64,000 nt of DNA from Oceanobacillus iheyensis HTE831 (GTDB lineage: Bacteria > Bacillota > Bacilli > Bacillales > Amphibacillaceae). Where the stretch lies: the NCBI RefSeq assembly GCF_000011245.1, contig NC_004193.1, forward strand, positions 2,210,501 to 2,274,500. Reading direction: 5' to 3'. The translations under genes were made by a program, and so were the position numbers. The notes under the pieces are model-generated. The model searched no databases and had not been told where the DNA came from. It saw only the letters and a program-made list of their open reading frames with translations. Shown piece by piece: positions 8,333 to 17,845 of this stretch; position 1 is the first letter of the stretch, and every line of letters begins with the position of its first letter.

Positions 8333-9640
8333 TTATCTATTGATTAGTTGCGCCATTATTAAGCCTTTGCCTACCATTTGATCTATGTTATACACTTCGA
8401 CATCAATCTTTGCATAGAGCCTTCCTACATCAATAATCTTCGGCTTAATCGTTAATTCACTTTCAATCTGAACTGGTTTACTAAAGTAAACGGTTATATT
8501 CTCTATGGATATATCTGCTTTCTTAACTTTTAAGAGCATTCTACTGCAAGCTTCTGCTATAAGAGAAGTAAATACTCCATTTGATAAGGTACCTAACTGA
8601 TTTGTCATTTGGGGAATTATTCTCGTCGTGAACGTCAATTCATCTTCCTCTTTAACAATCAAATTACTTGATACAATATCATCAATTGTTTCTCCAACTT
8701 GTGGTTGACGCTGAATTTGTTGCATAGCTTTTAAAACATCCTGACGAGAAACTACACCTTTTAATTGTTGAGATTGACCGACTACTGGTACTAATTCTAT
8801 GCCTTCCCAAACCATCATATGTCCTACAGAAGCTAGAGATGTCTTTTCTTGAACCACTTGCGGCTTTCTACTCATAACTCGGTCAATTCGATGCTCCATC
8901 GTTTTCCCAACGATATCTTTCGATGATACCATACCAACTACACGTAATTTATCATCAAGAACTGGGAATCGAGTATGTGAAGATTTTTCATTTAATTGGT
9001 ACCATTGTTCAATACGGTCATTTGTAGTTAAATAATAAGCTTTTTCAAATGGCGTAGATATATCCCCAACGAATACTATCTCTTTTTTAATTAATTGATC
9101 GTATATAGCACGATTAATCATTGCAGCTACAGTAAACGTATCGTAGCTAGTGGAAATAATAGGGAGTTCTTTTTCATCTGCAAGTTTTTTTATATAATCT
9201 TCCGTATCGAATCCACCAGTTATTAATACAGCTGCTCCTTCATGCAAAGCTTGTTCATGTGCTTTTATTCTATTACCAACAATCAATAAAGAATTCGGCT
9301 GTGTATAGCGCATCATTGCATCAAGCTGCATAGCTCCAATTACAAATTTACTTAGTGTTTTATATAATCCATCTCTACCACCTAAGACTTGTCCATCAAT
9401 GATATTAACTACTTCAGCAAATGTAAGTTGTTCGAAATTTTCTTTATTCTTCCGTTCTATTCGAATCGTTCCTACGCGCTCAATGGTACTAACTAAACCT
9501 TGGTTCTCCGCCTCTTTAATCGCCCGATACGCAGTACCGTCACTTACATGAAGATCCTTTGCAATCTGGCGAACAGATATTTTATTTCCCACAGGCAAAT
9601 TGATAATATGTTGAATGATCTGCTCATGTTTTGTAGACAT
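8333..9640 (-). CDS. ytoI: YtoI: HTH-DRTGG-CBS-hotdog sensor protein
   Basis: Predicted 435-aa multidomain regulator, matching B. subtilis YtoI in length and order. N-terminal winged helix (about 8-65: ISVRQIAKDLHVSDGTAYRAIKEAENQGLV), a DRTGG domain (about 70-185), two CBS motifs (about 195-315: RFPVLDDKLRVVGMVSSKDIV and ELVPVVGQSQQLKGVVSRQDVL), and a C-terminal thioesterase-like hotdog domain (about 320-435). The upstream ATG is only one base from AAGGTG, so I chose the second, seven bases away. CBS domains usually bind adenine nucleotides and hotdog domains bind acyl-CoA, so a DNA-binding metabolic sensor is plausible, but no target is known. Confidence 0.88.
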   Translation of the reverse strand: MSTKHEQIIQHIINLPVGNKISVRQIAKDLHVSDGTAYRAIKEAENQGLVSTIERVGTIRIERKNKENFEQLTFAEVVNIIDGQVLGGRDGLYKTLSKFVIGAMQLDAMMRYTQPNSLLIVGNRIKAHEQALHEGAAVLITGGFDTEDYIKKLADEKELPIISTSYDTFTVAAMINRAIYDQLIKKEIVFVGDISTPFEKAYYLTTNDRIEQWYQLNEKSSHTRFPVLDDKLRVVGMVSSKDIVGKTMEHRIDRVMSRKPQVVQEKTSLASVGHMMVWEGIELVPVVGQSQQLKGVVSRQDVLKAMQQIQRQPQVGETIDDIVSSNLIVKEEDELTFTTRIIPQMTNQLGTLSNGVFTSLIAEACSRMLLKVKKADISIENITVYFSKPVQIESELTIKPKIIDVGRLYAKIDVEVYNIDQMVGKGLIMAQLINR

Positions 9641-9712
9641 GGTCATTCACCTTCTTTCAACTGTACTATATCGTTATCTTGTTTATTATTATACAGTTGA
9701 AAATACGGAAAC

Positions 9713-9940
9713 TCAATTATTTCCAAGTTTTCTCTTTAGAATTTCCTTCTGTTCCATTACAGGAGGATGTGTAATTTGTAAAAGTGTGGAAAGATTAGCT
9801 CCAATAAAAAGGAATAAGAAAGCTAGCCAACATCCCCAAAAAATATATTCGAGTTGTGTCGTTGCTTCAGGTATTAATGGCCAAGCAATATATAAGAAAA
9901 AAACGGCTAAAAGTAATCGAAGTAGAGCATATTGTCGCAA
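9713..9940 (-). CDS. Small two-helix membrane protein, unknown
   Basis: 75-aa protein with two hydrophobic segments (about 5-22 and 30-52) and a basic tail (EILKRKLGNN). TTG start preceded by a strong GGAGG eight bases away, which supports it as a real gene despite the rare start. It lies between ytoI and the PilM-like gene, all on the same strand. No family recognised. Confidence 0.6.
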   Translation of the reverse strand: MRQYALLRLLLAVFFLYIAWPLIPEATTQLEYIFWGCWLAFLFLFIGANLSTLLQITHPPVMEQKEILKRKLGNN

Positions 9941-10009
9941 TAGATATCCCTCCTTTTATTCATACTATTCTATGAACAAAAGGTAATTTTCATAACCAAT
10001 TATTACAAT

Positions 10010-10819
10010 CTACCACATAGAAACGCCGATGACATCCATAAATTTAGTGGGAATAAATTGATTTCCATATACATAAATCGGAGAACGAATGTTTTCTCTT
10101 ATTTCTGTATAGACTTCAGATAGATAATCGACATCACCACTTAGAATAACTTGACCAAAGGCAATTGTTTCTTGATTAAAAAGCATCTCGGTATAATACT
10201 TTTTAAAAAGTCCAGGTAAATAAGTTTTATCTTCCATATCCCAATGTTTTGTATAGACAGCCTGTCCTAAGTAATAGGTAGTCATAGTTAATCCATCTTT
10301 ATTCCAATATACTACCAATACATCACTTGGTATATAAGATACTCTCTCTTGATATAACCGATACACAGCTTGTGGTGCAACATCCGCTCTTATCGCATGA
10401 ACTTTCGATTGGTTTAGTAACGCTGTATATGATTGTATATGATGAAGATAATAGGAATAGACTAATAGGCTTGATGTATCTCTTTGTTTTCCATAACTGG
10501 GGTTATCTCTAGACCATTGATTCACAATTAATAAACTTTCTCGATCTTTCACTTTTGATTTATAAAGCTGATAGAGGTGTGCTAATTTACTTGGTAGTGT
10601 AAAAGCCAATTTTCTTCCTTCCCAATTATTCCGCTGCACTAAATCTGTAATAATTAGTTTAAATTCTTGTTCATCTTTAATAATTCCCTTTTCAATAATA
10701 CCCAAAGGGATTTCAACTTCCCCAACATGATCTCCAACACTTTTTAAATTATTTCGCCTTTCCGCATACCGAATAAGCCGATTAGTAATAACGAAACTAA
10801 TATCCCCTTTTCTCCCCAC
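10010..10819 (-). CDS. Orphan PilM-like (actin-fold) protein
   Basis: 269 aa. The N-terminus (ISFVITNRLIRYAERRN, then IPLGIIEKGIIKDEQEF) resembles PilM of Gram-positive type IV pilus systems, where an actin-like fold starts with a VNLVIxDHxIRYVELK strand and an ExxLPPGIIxDGKI segment. The C-terminal half has strand-rich blocks (YIPSDVLVVYWNKDGLTMTTYY; AFGQVILSGDVDYLSEVYTEI) consistent with the second lobe. Shorter than typical PilM (about 320-350 aa), and no pilN, pilO, pilB or comGA neighbour is present. GTG start behind GAGGGTGG. Could be a scaffold in competence or pilus assembly, or a diverged relic; moderate confidence. Confidence 0.6.
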   Translation of the reverse strand: MGRKGDISFVITNRLIRYAERRNNLKSVGDHVGEVEIPLGIIEKGIIKDEQEFKLIITDLVQRNNWEGRKLAFTLPSKLAHLYQLYKSKVKDRESLLIVNQWSRDNPSYGKQRDTSSLLVYSYYLHHIQSYTALLNQSKVHAIRADVAPQAVYRLYQERVSYIPSDVLVVYWNKDGLTMTTYYLGQAVYTKHWDMEDKTYLPGLFKKYYTEMLFNQETIAFGQVILSGDVDYLSEVYTEIRENIRSPIYVYGNQFIPTKFMDVIGVSMW

Positions 10820-10979
10820 AACGCCACCCTCAATTCTAGTAAAATTTTGGTAATTAATAGTTCTTATAACCTATATTACCATCTTTTATGTACTGTCAAA
10901 AGACTTAAACTAAAATTTATTAGGTATAATTACTTATTATTTTTCCAAAAAAAGCATATTTTTCAGCCTATCAACATAT

Positions 10980-11020
10980 AAAAATAGCCGTAGGAACCTA
11001 TAATTTAATTCCTACGGCTT
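10980..11020 (-). terminator. Terminator after ytkL
   Basis: Perfect 11-bp stem AGCCGTAGGAA / TTCCTACGGCT with a 12-base loop. On the minus strand it is followed by ATTTTTATAT, directly downstream of ytkL. Confidence 0.85.
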
Positions 11021-11042
11021 ACTGAACTTATAGATTGTATCT

Positions 11043-11723
11043 CTACAAATCGATAACTTCCCCTATATTCATTGCATAACCTTTTCCAGTTTTAATTTGA
11101 TTAGCCCAGGCTTTCGCATCTTGTTCTATTACTGGAAATGTATTGTAGTGAACTGGAACCGATATATTTGCATTGATCCAATCAGCTGCATATACCGCAT
11201 CTTCCGGCCCCATCGTAAAGTTATCCCCGATAGGAATAAATGCAATATCAATATCATGCATTTCTCCATACATTTTTAAATCGGTAAATAACGCAGTGTC
11301 TCCTACATGATAAATTGTTTTTCCATCAATAGTAAGGAGAATTCCCGCAGGCATTCCACCATATATAACAGACCCATCTTCAGCTACATAGGAAGATCCG
11401 TGGAATGCTTGAGTAAGTTTTACTGTTCCAAAATCAAATTTTCTTGAACCACCAATATGCATTGGGTGTGCATTCAAACCTTGTGCACTAAGGTAGTTAG
11501 CTAATTCATTCGGCGCAACAATAAATGCATCATTATTTTTAGCAATTTCAAATGTGTCTCCTACATGATCATTATGTGCATGTGTTAATAATATTACATC
11601 GGTTTCTAACGTACTTGCATTTAAATCACAAGCGTCATTTCCATTAATAAACGGATCAATAACAATCTTATGAGTTTCTGTTTCAACTTGTACTACTGAG
11701 TGACCATGATAAGATACTTTCAT
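11043..11723 (-). CDS. ytkL: Metallo-beta-lactamase fold hydrolase YtkL (UPF0173)
   Basis: 226-aa cytoplasmic metal-dependent hydrolase; substrate unknown. The MBL metal motif is [11 protein letters not shown] (about 45-55), followed by further ligands in [16 protein letters not shown] and VPVHYNTFP. Length equals B. subtilis YtkL (227 aa). Start ATG behind GAAGGAGAG. Single gene with its own terminator. Confidence 0.9.
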
Positions 11724-11912
11724 TATTATCTCTCCTTCTTATTTGGATAATTATCATATCTATTTTAACAATTATTCTCTACTATTACTTCTTCCCTGTT
11801 CAATTACTTTTTTAAACATCTATATAGAAATTCAATTTAGATAGGATACATTGTTTCTCTATTCCTAAAAATAGTGAATTACTTCGTCATCTTTTAAAAA
11901 ATTCTAATATCC

Positions 11913-11921
11913 TGTTATAAT
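11913..11921 (+). promoter_or_regulatory. Extended -10 promoter of the Xaa-Pro dipeptidase gene
   Basis: TGTTATAAT, an extended -10 box, 29 bases before the start codon. Only a weak -35 (TTTAAA, 11893-11898) is present, as is common with extended -10 promoters. Confidence 0.6.
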
Positions 11922-11950
11922 ATCAAAATACGGAAAGAGGAGGTAATTAA

Positions 11951-13048
11951 ATGCAAGAGCGTTTAGAAAATTTTTTAAATAAGTTAAAGGAACAAACTAT
12001 AGATAGCGCATTCATAACATCAAAAGCCAATGTCTATTATTTGAGTAATTATTATACTGAACCACATGAAAGAATTGTAGGAATCTATCTATCAGAAAAC
12101 TTTGACCCTATTTTCTTATTACCAAAAATGGAAGAAAGCGATGCTAGGAATGCTGGATGGAAGTATACTATCTTAAGTTATTATGATCACGAAAATCCTT
12201 GGGAGATACTTAAAGATTACTTGAACAAACAAAATCATCAACCACAGTCGGTTGCATTAGAACAAGATCATATAACAATGGATCGTTACCAAGCGATCCA
12301 AAACACATTACCAGAAGCTCAATTTCAAGACGCCAAAGAGATACTTGCACAGTTACGTGTGATTAAATCAGATAAAGAGCTTTCTTTATTAAAAACAGCT
12401 GCAGAACTTGCAGATTTCGGTATTCAAACTGGTGTAGAAACGATTCAAGAAGGCATATCTGAATTAGACCTAGTAGCTACGATCGAATATTCTTTAAAAA
12501 AACAAGGGATTAGAGAAATGTCATTTCAAACAATGGCTTTATCCGGCGCGAAAACAGCTTCACCACATGGACATCCATCCACTTCTAAATTAGAGAAAAA
12601 CGGATTCGTTCTTTTTGATTTAGGCGTTATTTATCAAGGATATTGCTCGGATATAACGAGAACTGTCGCTTTTGGAAACTTAACGGAAGAACAAAAAAAT
12701 GTTTATGAAACCGTATTAAACGCAGAAGAAGCAGCAATCGAAAAATCAGTGGTTGGAACCTCCGTTGGTGTCATAGATCAAACAGCAAGAAAAGTAATTA
12801 ATGATGCTGGTTATGGCGAATACTTCACCCATCGTATTGGCCACGGATTAGGTATCGAAACACATGAATATCCGTCCATGCACGGAGAAAATAATTTACC
12901 TTTACAAAGTGGCATGACATTTACAATTGAGCCTGGTATTTATGTACCTAATGTTGGTGGAGTACGAATTGAGGATATGATTCATATGACTGAAGAAGGA
13001 CCAAAAACATTAACTAAATATCCGAAAAACCTACAAATAGTGAATTAA
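11951..13048 (+). CDS. pepQ: Xaa-Pro dipeptidase / aminopeptidase P family (M24B)
   Basis: 365-aa cytosolic metallopeptidase cleaving X-Pro peptides. N-terminal creatinase-like domain (1 to about 125), then the pita-bread catalytic domain. All five metal ligands are visible: Asp in LFDLGVIYQG, Asp in SDITRTVAFG, His in HRIGHGLGIETHE, Glu in FTIEPGIYVP, and Glu in GVRIEDM. GAGGAGG is seven bases before the ATG. It faces ald across a shared terminator. Useful as an intact comparison for the degenerate M24 protein at 26578-27975. Confidence 0.92.
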   Translation: MQERLENFLNKLKEQTIDSAFITSKANVYYLSNYYTEPHERIVGIYLSENFDPIFLLPKMEESDARNAGWKYTILSYYDHENPWEILKDYLNKQNHQPQSVALEQDHITMDRYQAIQNTLPEAQFQDAKEILAQLRVIKSDKELSLLKTAAELADFGIQTGVETIQEGISELDLVATIEYSLKKQGIREMSFQTMALSGAKTASPHGHPSTSKLEKNGFVLFDLGVIYQGYCSDITRTVAFGNLTEEQKNVYETVLNAEEAAIEKSVVGTSVGVIDQTARKVINDAGYGEYFTHRIGHGLGIETHEYPSMHGENNLPLQSGMTFTIEPGIYVPNVGGVRIEDMIHMTEEGPKTLTKYPKNLQIVN

Positions 13049-13057
13049 ACAGTTACG

Positions 13058-13099
13058 TTAAAAAACCGGCCTCGCGAAAATGCAAGGTCGGTTTTTTAA
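13058..13099. terminator. Bidirectional terminator between pepQ and ald
   Basis: AAAAAACCGGCCTCGC / GCAAGGTCGGTTTTTT hairpin between convergent genes, with T runs on both sides. Confidence 0.85.
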
Positions 13100-13113
13100 C
13101 AGCATTTTTTCTG

Positions 13114-14229
13114 CTAGCCAATAATGCTAATTACATCACGATACTCCAATTGATGGGCATCTGCTACAGCTTTATAAGTTACAAATCCGTTTAATGTGTT
13201 AATACCTCTTAACAAAGCTTCATTTTCTAGGCAAGCTCGTTTGTAACCTTTATTTGCCAATTGTAAAGCATAAGGAACTGTAACATTTGTTAACCCAATT
13301 GTAGATGTACGAGGGACAGCTCCCGGCATGTTTGCAACTGTATAATGGAGAACTCCATGCTTTGTATAAGTTGGAGCATCATGGGAAGTAATTCGATCAC
13401 TTGTCTCAAAATTCCCACCTTGATCAATAGCGACATCCACTATTACTGATCCTTCAGTCATACTCTCTACCATTTTTTCGCTTACTAACTTAGGAGCTTT
13501 TGCACCAGGGATTAGTACAGAACCTATAACCAAATCAGACTCTTTTACTGCTTCTCCTATATTTAGTGAGTTAGACATAAGTGTATTAATGGAGCTACCA
13601 AATATATCATCTAATTGACGTAGCCTCTCCGGATTCAGATCAATAATTGTTACATCAGCTCCTAATCCAATTGCTATTTTCGCAGCATTTGTTCCAACTA
13701 CCCCTCCACCTATGATCGTTACTTTTCCTCTTTTCACACCTGGTATGCTCGAAAGAATAATGCCTTTGCCGCCCTTAGGTTTTTCCAAGAATTGTGCACC
13801 TACTTGTGTAGCCATACGCCCTGCTACCTCACTCATCGGTGTTAGCAATGGTAGGGATCGATTTTGCAGTTGTACTGTTTCATATGCAATTCCAATTACT
13901 TTTTTCTCAATTAAAGCTTTCGTTACCTCTGGTTCATTAGCCAGATGAAGATACGTAAATAAAATTTGTCCTTCTTTAAAATACATAAATTCTTCCTGTA
14001 GAGGCTCTTTTACTTTCATAATCATTTCTTTTGACCATGCTTCTTGTGCCGTCGAAACAATTATTGCTCCAGCTTGTATATATTGTTCATCAGTAAAATT
14101 CGAACCAAGTCCAGCTTCAGTCTGCACATAAATCTCATGTCCTGCATCTTTTAATGACATAACACCTGAAGGGGCAATCGCCACTCGATTTTCATTATTC
14201 ATAATCTCTTTAGGAATACCAATTTTCAT
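13114..14229 (-). CDS. ald: Alanine dehydrogenase
   Basis: NAD-dependent interconversion of L-alanine with pyruvate and ammonia; in Bacillus needed for alanine use and normal sporulation. 371 aa. Starts [17 protein letters not shown], the signature N-terminus. Catalytic Lys and His lie in [10 protein letters not shown] and FTYLHLA. The NAD Rossmann motif is [17 protein letters not shown] followed by the acidic [14 protein letters not shown] start behind AAGAGGG. No other gene in the transcription unit is evident. Confidence 0.95.
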   Translation of the reverse strand: MKIGIPKEIMNNENRVAIAPSGVMSLKDAGHEIYVQTEAGLGSNFTDEQYIQAGAIIVSTAQEAWSKEMIMKVKEPLQEEFMYFKEGQILFTYLHLANEPEVTKALIEKKVIGIAYETVQLQNRSLPLLTPMSEVAGRMATQVGAQFLEKPKGGKGIILSSIPGVKRGKVTIIGGGVVGTNAAKIAIGLGADVTIIDLNPERLRQLDDIFGSSINTLMSNSLNIGEAVKESDLVIGSVLIPGAKAPKLVSEKMVESMTEGSVIVDVAIDQGGNFETSDRITSHDAPTYTKHGVLHYTVANMPGAVPRTSTIGLTNVTVPYALQLANKGYKRACLENEALLRGINTLNGFVTYKAVADAHQLEYRDVISIIG

Positions 14230-14378
14230 GTATAACCCTCTTTTCCAAATTGATGTACGAGCTTCGATAAGTAAATTGTAACAAATATTCCGAAGAAGCG
14301 CACTATTGTTTCAATTTAACACCAAGCAAACTATGTTGAACATCATAACCTCTATTACTTATAAGGTATGTTCTATGT

Positions 14379-14463
14379 AGGGGGTGGGATATAAAAAAAG
14401 TCTCGATCAAAAGACGGATCATTCCGATTTATCTTTTGCTAAAGCTTTTGTCCCTACCCCCTT
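14379..14463. repeat. Long-hairpin dispersed repeat, copy B (short form)
   Basis: About 85 bp with ends AGGGGGTGGGA / TCCCTACCCCCT. In minus orientation the interior shares GGGACAAAAG, GCAAAAGATAAAT, GAATGAT and CGTCTTTTGA with copy C (32532), but lacks the central block of about 50 bp. It lies upstream of ald and downstream of the 52-aa gene. Confidence 0.8.
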
Positions 14464-14469
14464 CCGTAT

Positions 14470-14628
14470 TTATGCCTTACGGTTATTAAACGTGTTAATT
14501 CCACGGTTGTTATGGAGCTGATCTTCTATGACACCACTTTGATAACTTTCATTTAATTGATTTTGTACAGCAGCGACACCTTTATTATCCTCATACAAAG
14601 ATTGCTTTTTTCCTTGTTTTTTGGACAT
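14470..14628 (-). CDS. Small 52-aa hydrophilic protein, possibly spore-associated
   Basis: Short gene encoding MSKKQGKKQSLYEDNKGVAA... and ending NTFNNRKA. The ATG is preceded by GGAGGTGT at good spacing, with an overlapping out-of-frame ATG four bases upstream. Lys-, Gln- and Asn-rich, no membrane segment or Cys. The composition resembles small acid-soluble spore proteins or related small spore-formation proteins, but I do not recognise a family. The strong ribosome-binding site and clean reading frame support it being real. Confidence 0.6.
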   Translation of the reverse strand: MSKKQGKKQSLYEDNKGVAAVQNQLNESYQSGVIEDQLHNNRGINTFNNRKA

Positions 14629-14699
14629 TCATAACACCTCCATGTTTTTATCTTAACCCTATACCTGAAAAACATTATGTTATTTTATTCCTTTAAGGA

Positions 14700-14728
14700 T
14701 TGGAGTTATTTAAAATCGGGTATATAAT
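14700..14728 (+). promoter_or_regulatory. SigA-type promoter of the usp gene
   Basis: -35 TTGGAG (14700-14705), 17-bp spacer, -10 TATAAT (14723-14728), 27 bases before the start codon. Confidence 0.6.
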
Positions 14729-14755
14729 AAGTAGAAAAGAAAGGGGAGATTATTG

Positions 14756-15187
14756 ATGGAATATAAAAATATCGTAGTAGCTGTAGATGGGTCAAAAGCC
14801 GCAGAAAATGCATTTAATAAATCTTTAGATATTGCTAAACGTAACAACTCCAGACTAATCCTCGCCCATGTGGTTGATTCTCGTACTTTTGCAACAGCAG
14901 AAGCTTATGATCGCAGTTTATCTGACCGTGCTGAAACCTACGCAAAAGAATTGCTTAACTCATATGTAGAGACAGCAAAAGGAGCCGGTATAACAGATTT
15001 AGCACGAGTTATTGAATATGGGTCCCCTAAAGTAAAAATCGCAAAGGAAATTTCCAAAACATTTCATGCAGATTTAATAATTTGTGGAGCAACAGGAATG
15101 AATGCTGTAGAACGTTTTCTAATTGGAAGTGTCTCTGAGAGTATAACAAGATATGCTCCTTGTGATGTATTAGTTATTCGAGAATAA
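14756..15187 (+). CDS. Universal stress protein (UspA family)
   Basis: 143-aa single-domain Usp. N-terminal strand YKNIVVAVDGSKAAENAF and the C-terminal ATP-binding signature G-2X-G-9X-GS (GATGMNAVERFLIGS, then VSESI) mark the ATP-binding subgroup. A TTG immediately upstream is in frame, but the ATG sits seven bases after GGGGAG. Monocistronic with its own promoter and a hairpin downstream. Physiological role is inferred only at family level: stress or growth-arrest survival. It shares the terminator zone with convergent ackA. Confidence 0.88.
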   Translation: MEYKNIVVAVDGSKAAENAFNKSLDIAKRNNSRLILAHVVDSRTFATAEAYDRSLSDRAETYAKELLNSYVETAKGAGITDLARVIEYGSPKVKIAKEISKTFHADLIICGATGMNAVERFLIGSVSESITRYAPCDVLVIRE

Positions 15188-15198
15188 TTAATAACATG

Positions 15199-15225
15199 AT
15201 TATCTACTGAGGATAATCTCTTTAT
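15199..15225 (+). terminator. Terminator after usp
   Basis: Hairpin GATTATC / GATAATC followed by TCTTTATTTT, just past the usp stop. Confidence 0.5.
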
Positions 15226-15266
15226 TTTGTACGTCAATTAAAGCGAAATTTAAATAATTATAAACT

Positions 15267-15317
15267 AAATAGACCTTCTTCCTATCCGAAGATAAGAAAA
15301 AGGTCTATTTTTGTCAT
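15267..15317. terminator. Bidirectional terminator between usp and ackA
   Basis: AAATAGACCTTCTTC pairs with GAAGA...AAGGTCTATTT (a few unpaired bases in the 3' arm). T-rich flanks on both sides serve the convergent usp and ackA units. Confidence 0.75.
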
Positions 15318-15333
15318 TTATTTTACAGACGAA

Positions 15334-16527
15334 TTAACTATTTAATCCGCTTAATCTCACTGTATCTTTTGCAATCATTGCTTCTTCATTTGTTGGAATA
15401 ATGATTACTTTTACTGGAGAGTGTGGATAGTTTATAAATTGTTCTTTACCACGTACATCATTTAATTTTGGATCCCAGTAGATTCCCATGAATTCAAGTC
15501 CAGTTAGGATTTTTTCACGGATAGTTACACTGTTTTCACCAACTCCAGCAGTGAAAATGATTGCGTCAAGTCCATTCATTTTTGCAGCATAAGAGCCAAT
15601 ATATTTATGGATACGACCTGCGAATACATCTAATGCTAATTCCGCTCTAGCATCTGTTTCAGATTTTTCTTCAATATCGCGTAAATCACTAGAGAATCCA
15701 GATAATGCTAACATACCACTTTCTTTGTTCAATACATTCAACACTTCATCTGCTGTTTTTCCAGTCTTGTCCATAATATATGGAATTAAAGCGGGGTCAA
15801 TATTCCCTGAACGAGTACCCATCGTTACACCTGCTAATGGTGTGAATCCCATAGAAGTATCAATGGACTCACCATCTTTAATTGCAGTTACACTTGCCCC
15901 ATTACCAATGTGACAAGAGATTAAACGTAGATTAGATAAAGGTACCCCTAATAAATCTGCTGCACGTTCGGAAACATACTTGTGAGATGTACCGTGGAAT
16001 CCATATTTACGAATCCCATACTCTTCGTAGTATTCTCTAGGTAGGCTGTACATATAAGAAGCCTCTGGCATTGATTGGTGGAATGCAGTATCAAAAACAG
16101 CTACCATCGGAATTTCAGGTAAGATTTCCTTAAATGCATGAATTCCTGTTAAGTTTGCAGGGTTATGCAACGGAGCTAATTCAGATATTTCTTCTATTTG
16201 TTGAATGATTTCGTCCGTAATCAATACGGAATCAGAGAAATACTCGCCACCATGTACCACACGATGACCTACAGCATCTATTTCATCAAATGATTGAATT
16301 ACCCCTGTAGAAGTTAATGACTCCAATAACATTTTTACAGCAACACTATGATCTGCAATCTCTGTTACTTTTTTATCTTTCTCACCATCTGCTTCTACAG
16401 AAAAAATTGCATCAGGCATTCCAATACGTTCTACTAGTCCTTTTGCAATTACTTGTTCTTCAGGCATTTTAATAAGTTGAAACTTTAATGAAGAACTTCC
16501 AGCATTGATTGCTAACACATTACTCAT
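15334..16527 (-). CDS. ackA: Acetate kinase
   Basis: Converts acetyl phosphate and ADP to acetate and ATP in overflow metabolism. 397 aa. ASKHA-family motifs: [13 protein letters not shown] at the N-terminus, [20 protein letters not shown] and FTAGVGENS. An upstream GTG overlaps AGGAG, so the ATG eight bases downstream of it is the likely start. The ribosome-binding site overlaps the ytxK stop (TAGGAG), so the two are translationally coupled, as in the B. subtilis ytxK-ackA pair. No cre site was seen immediately upstream of ytxK. Confidence 0.96.
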   Translation of the reverse strand: MSNVLAINAGSSSLKFQLIKMPEEQVIAKGLVERIGMPDAIFSVEADGEKDKKVTEIADHSVAVKMLLESLTSTGVIQSFDEIDAVGHRVVHGGEYFSDSVLITDEIIQQIEEISELAPLHNPANLTGIHAFKEILPEIPMVAVFDTAFHQSMPEASYMYSLPREYYEEYGIRKYGFHGTSHKYVSERAADLLGVPLSNLRLISCHIGNGASVTAIKDGESIDTSMGFTPLAGVTMGTRSGNIDPALIPYIMDKTGKTADEVLNVLNKESGMLALSGFSSDLRDIEEKSETDARAELALDVFAGRIHKYIGSYAAKMNGLDAIIFTAGVGENSVTIREKILTGLEFMGIYWDPKLNDVRGKEQFINYPHSPVKVIIIPTNEEAMIAKDTVRLSGLNS

Positions 16528-16538
16528 TACTCTCACTC

Positions 16539-17537
16539 CTATTTACTATTAATCCCTTTTGGATAGGATGCAAACCATTGGTCCATTTTCTTTAAGATGT
16601 CCGCCATTGCATGAGCATTTTTGAAAGAAGGCATCTGAACAAGTAATGGCTGTTTTGGATCACTTGTAGCTTCCCCTTTTTTCTGCAAAATTAAAATGCT
16701 CTTCGCTTGTTGTTTGGATTTAAAGGCTGATTCTGGTAAACGAATAACGCCAACAATATGTGCATGTTTTTGTAAAAATGCATGAAGTTTATCTGATTGA
16801 TCACTATCAAACAAGAATTCAGGCACAACTCCTACAAAATAAGCGCCTTCCTTCATATATGTTAGGCTTTGTTCTATAAACAGGTGATGCGAATAAGAAT
16901 GTCCTTCATCCGACTTTAGTTCATAGTCACTAGCAGATACATCATCAGGATAATATCCAACCGGGAGATCCGATATAACGATATCAACGGGTTCCATTAA
17001 AAAAGGGCGTAAGCTATCTTGATGGAAAAATTCAACTTCTTTTTCTTGTAAGTTTGCGTTAAGTACAGCTAACCCAATTAAAGTAGGATCAACTTCCGCT
17101 GCGTATGCAGCGACATCTTTATCCAATTGATTCATCACTGCAGTTAGTAAATTACCTGTACCACTTGCCGGGTCAAATAAAGCCACTTCTTTTTGTGAAG
17201 ATAACAATTTATTTGCTAAATAACTTACAATAAGACTAACTGTATCAGGAGTCATTAAATGTTGCTGTTGTGTAGATCCTTTCATCCCTTTTAATATGGC
17301 CAGAGATATTCCTTTTCGAATTTCTTCATGTTGGAAATCACTTACCTTTATTTCTGATAATAATTGGTTTAATTTATGTTTAGCGATATCATCAAAATTT
17401 TCAGGCACATCTTTTTCGAACAACATCTCTAATGTTAGTACAAGACTATCTAAGAATGTTTCATTTTTAGCCTGTTGTACATTTTCCGTTGTTTTATCAA
17501 GCCAATTAAAAATAAGTTCCACGTTCGTTTGCTCCAT
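16539..17537 (-). CDS. ytxK: Class I SAM-dependent methyltransferase YtxK
   Basis: 332-aa protein of the N6-adenine methyltransferase-like fold. SAM-binding motif I is [13 protein letters not shown] (about 115-127). The catalytic tetrapeptide position reads [13 protein letters not shown], i.e. DLPV rather than the canonical NPPF/Y, so the substrate may be unusual. Start placed at the ATG seven bases after AGGAGG, nine codons inside the longest reading frame. Operon with ackA; the pairing is conserved in Bacillus but the target is unknown. Confidence 0.88.
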   Translation of the reverse strand: MEQTNVELIFNWLDKTTENVQQAKNETFLDSLVLTLEMLFEKDVPENFDDIAKHKLNQLLSEIKVSDFQHEEIRKGISLAILKGMKGSTQQQHLMTPDTVSLIVSYLANKLLSSQKEVALFDPASGTGNLLTAVMNQLDKDVAAYAAEVDPTLIGLAVLNANLQEKEVEFFHQDSLRPFLMEPVDIVISDLPVGYYPDDVSASDYELKSDEGHSYSHHLFIEQSLTYMKEGAYFVGVVPEFLFDSDQSDKLHAFLQKHAHIVGVIRLPESAFKSKQQAKSILILQKKGEATSDPKQPLLVQMPSFKNAHAMADILKKMDQWFASYPKGINSK

Positions 17538-17803
17538 GGTATACCCTCCTATCCATGCTGACAACTTTTATATTGTATCAACACTTTTCTTATATGTAAA
17601 AAATTAAGAAAGGAATAAAAAAACACCTAAAAAAACCTATGTTATTATTTATTCCCTTTTATACACTATTTTAAGTTATTAAACCATATATTCTCTATTT
17701 CAGTAATAAATTGTTTATTACTATATCTTCATTTGAGTAAATAGACAAATAAAAGGTGATTTTTTTATCGAATTACACAATTATAAATTAGATTGGTTTA
17801 TTC

Positions 17804-17833
17804 AAAAAAGCCATCCCAAATTTCCGGGATGGC
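17804..17833 (-). terminator. Terminator after tpx
   Basis: Stem GCCATCCC / GGGATGGC with a T run on the minus strand, directly after tpx. The remaining bases up to ytxK (17538-17803) are AT-rich with no gene. Confidence 0.85.
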
Positions 17834-17845
17834 TATCCTTGAAAG

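Noticed and set aside
9500-9986. Plus-strand frames across the ytoI start and the small membrane gene
   Set aside because: No ribosome-binding site; they run antisense to better-supported genes.
14691-14723. SigB promoter for the usp gene (GGGTAT)
   Set aside because: No GTTT-type -35 at the right spacing; a SigA reading with 17-bp spacing fits better.
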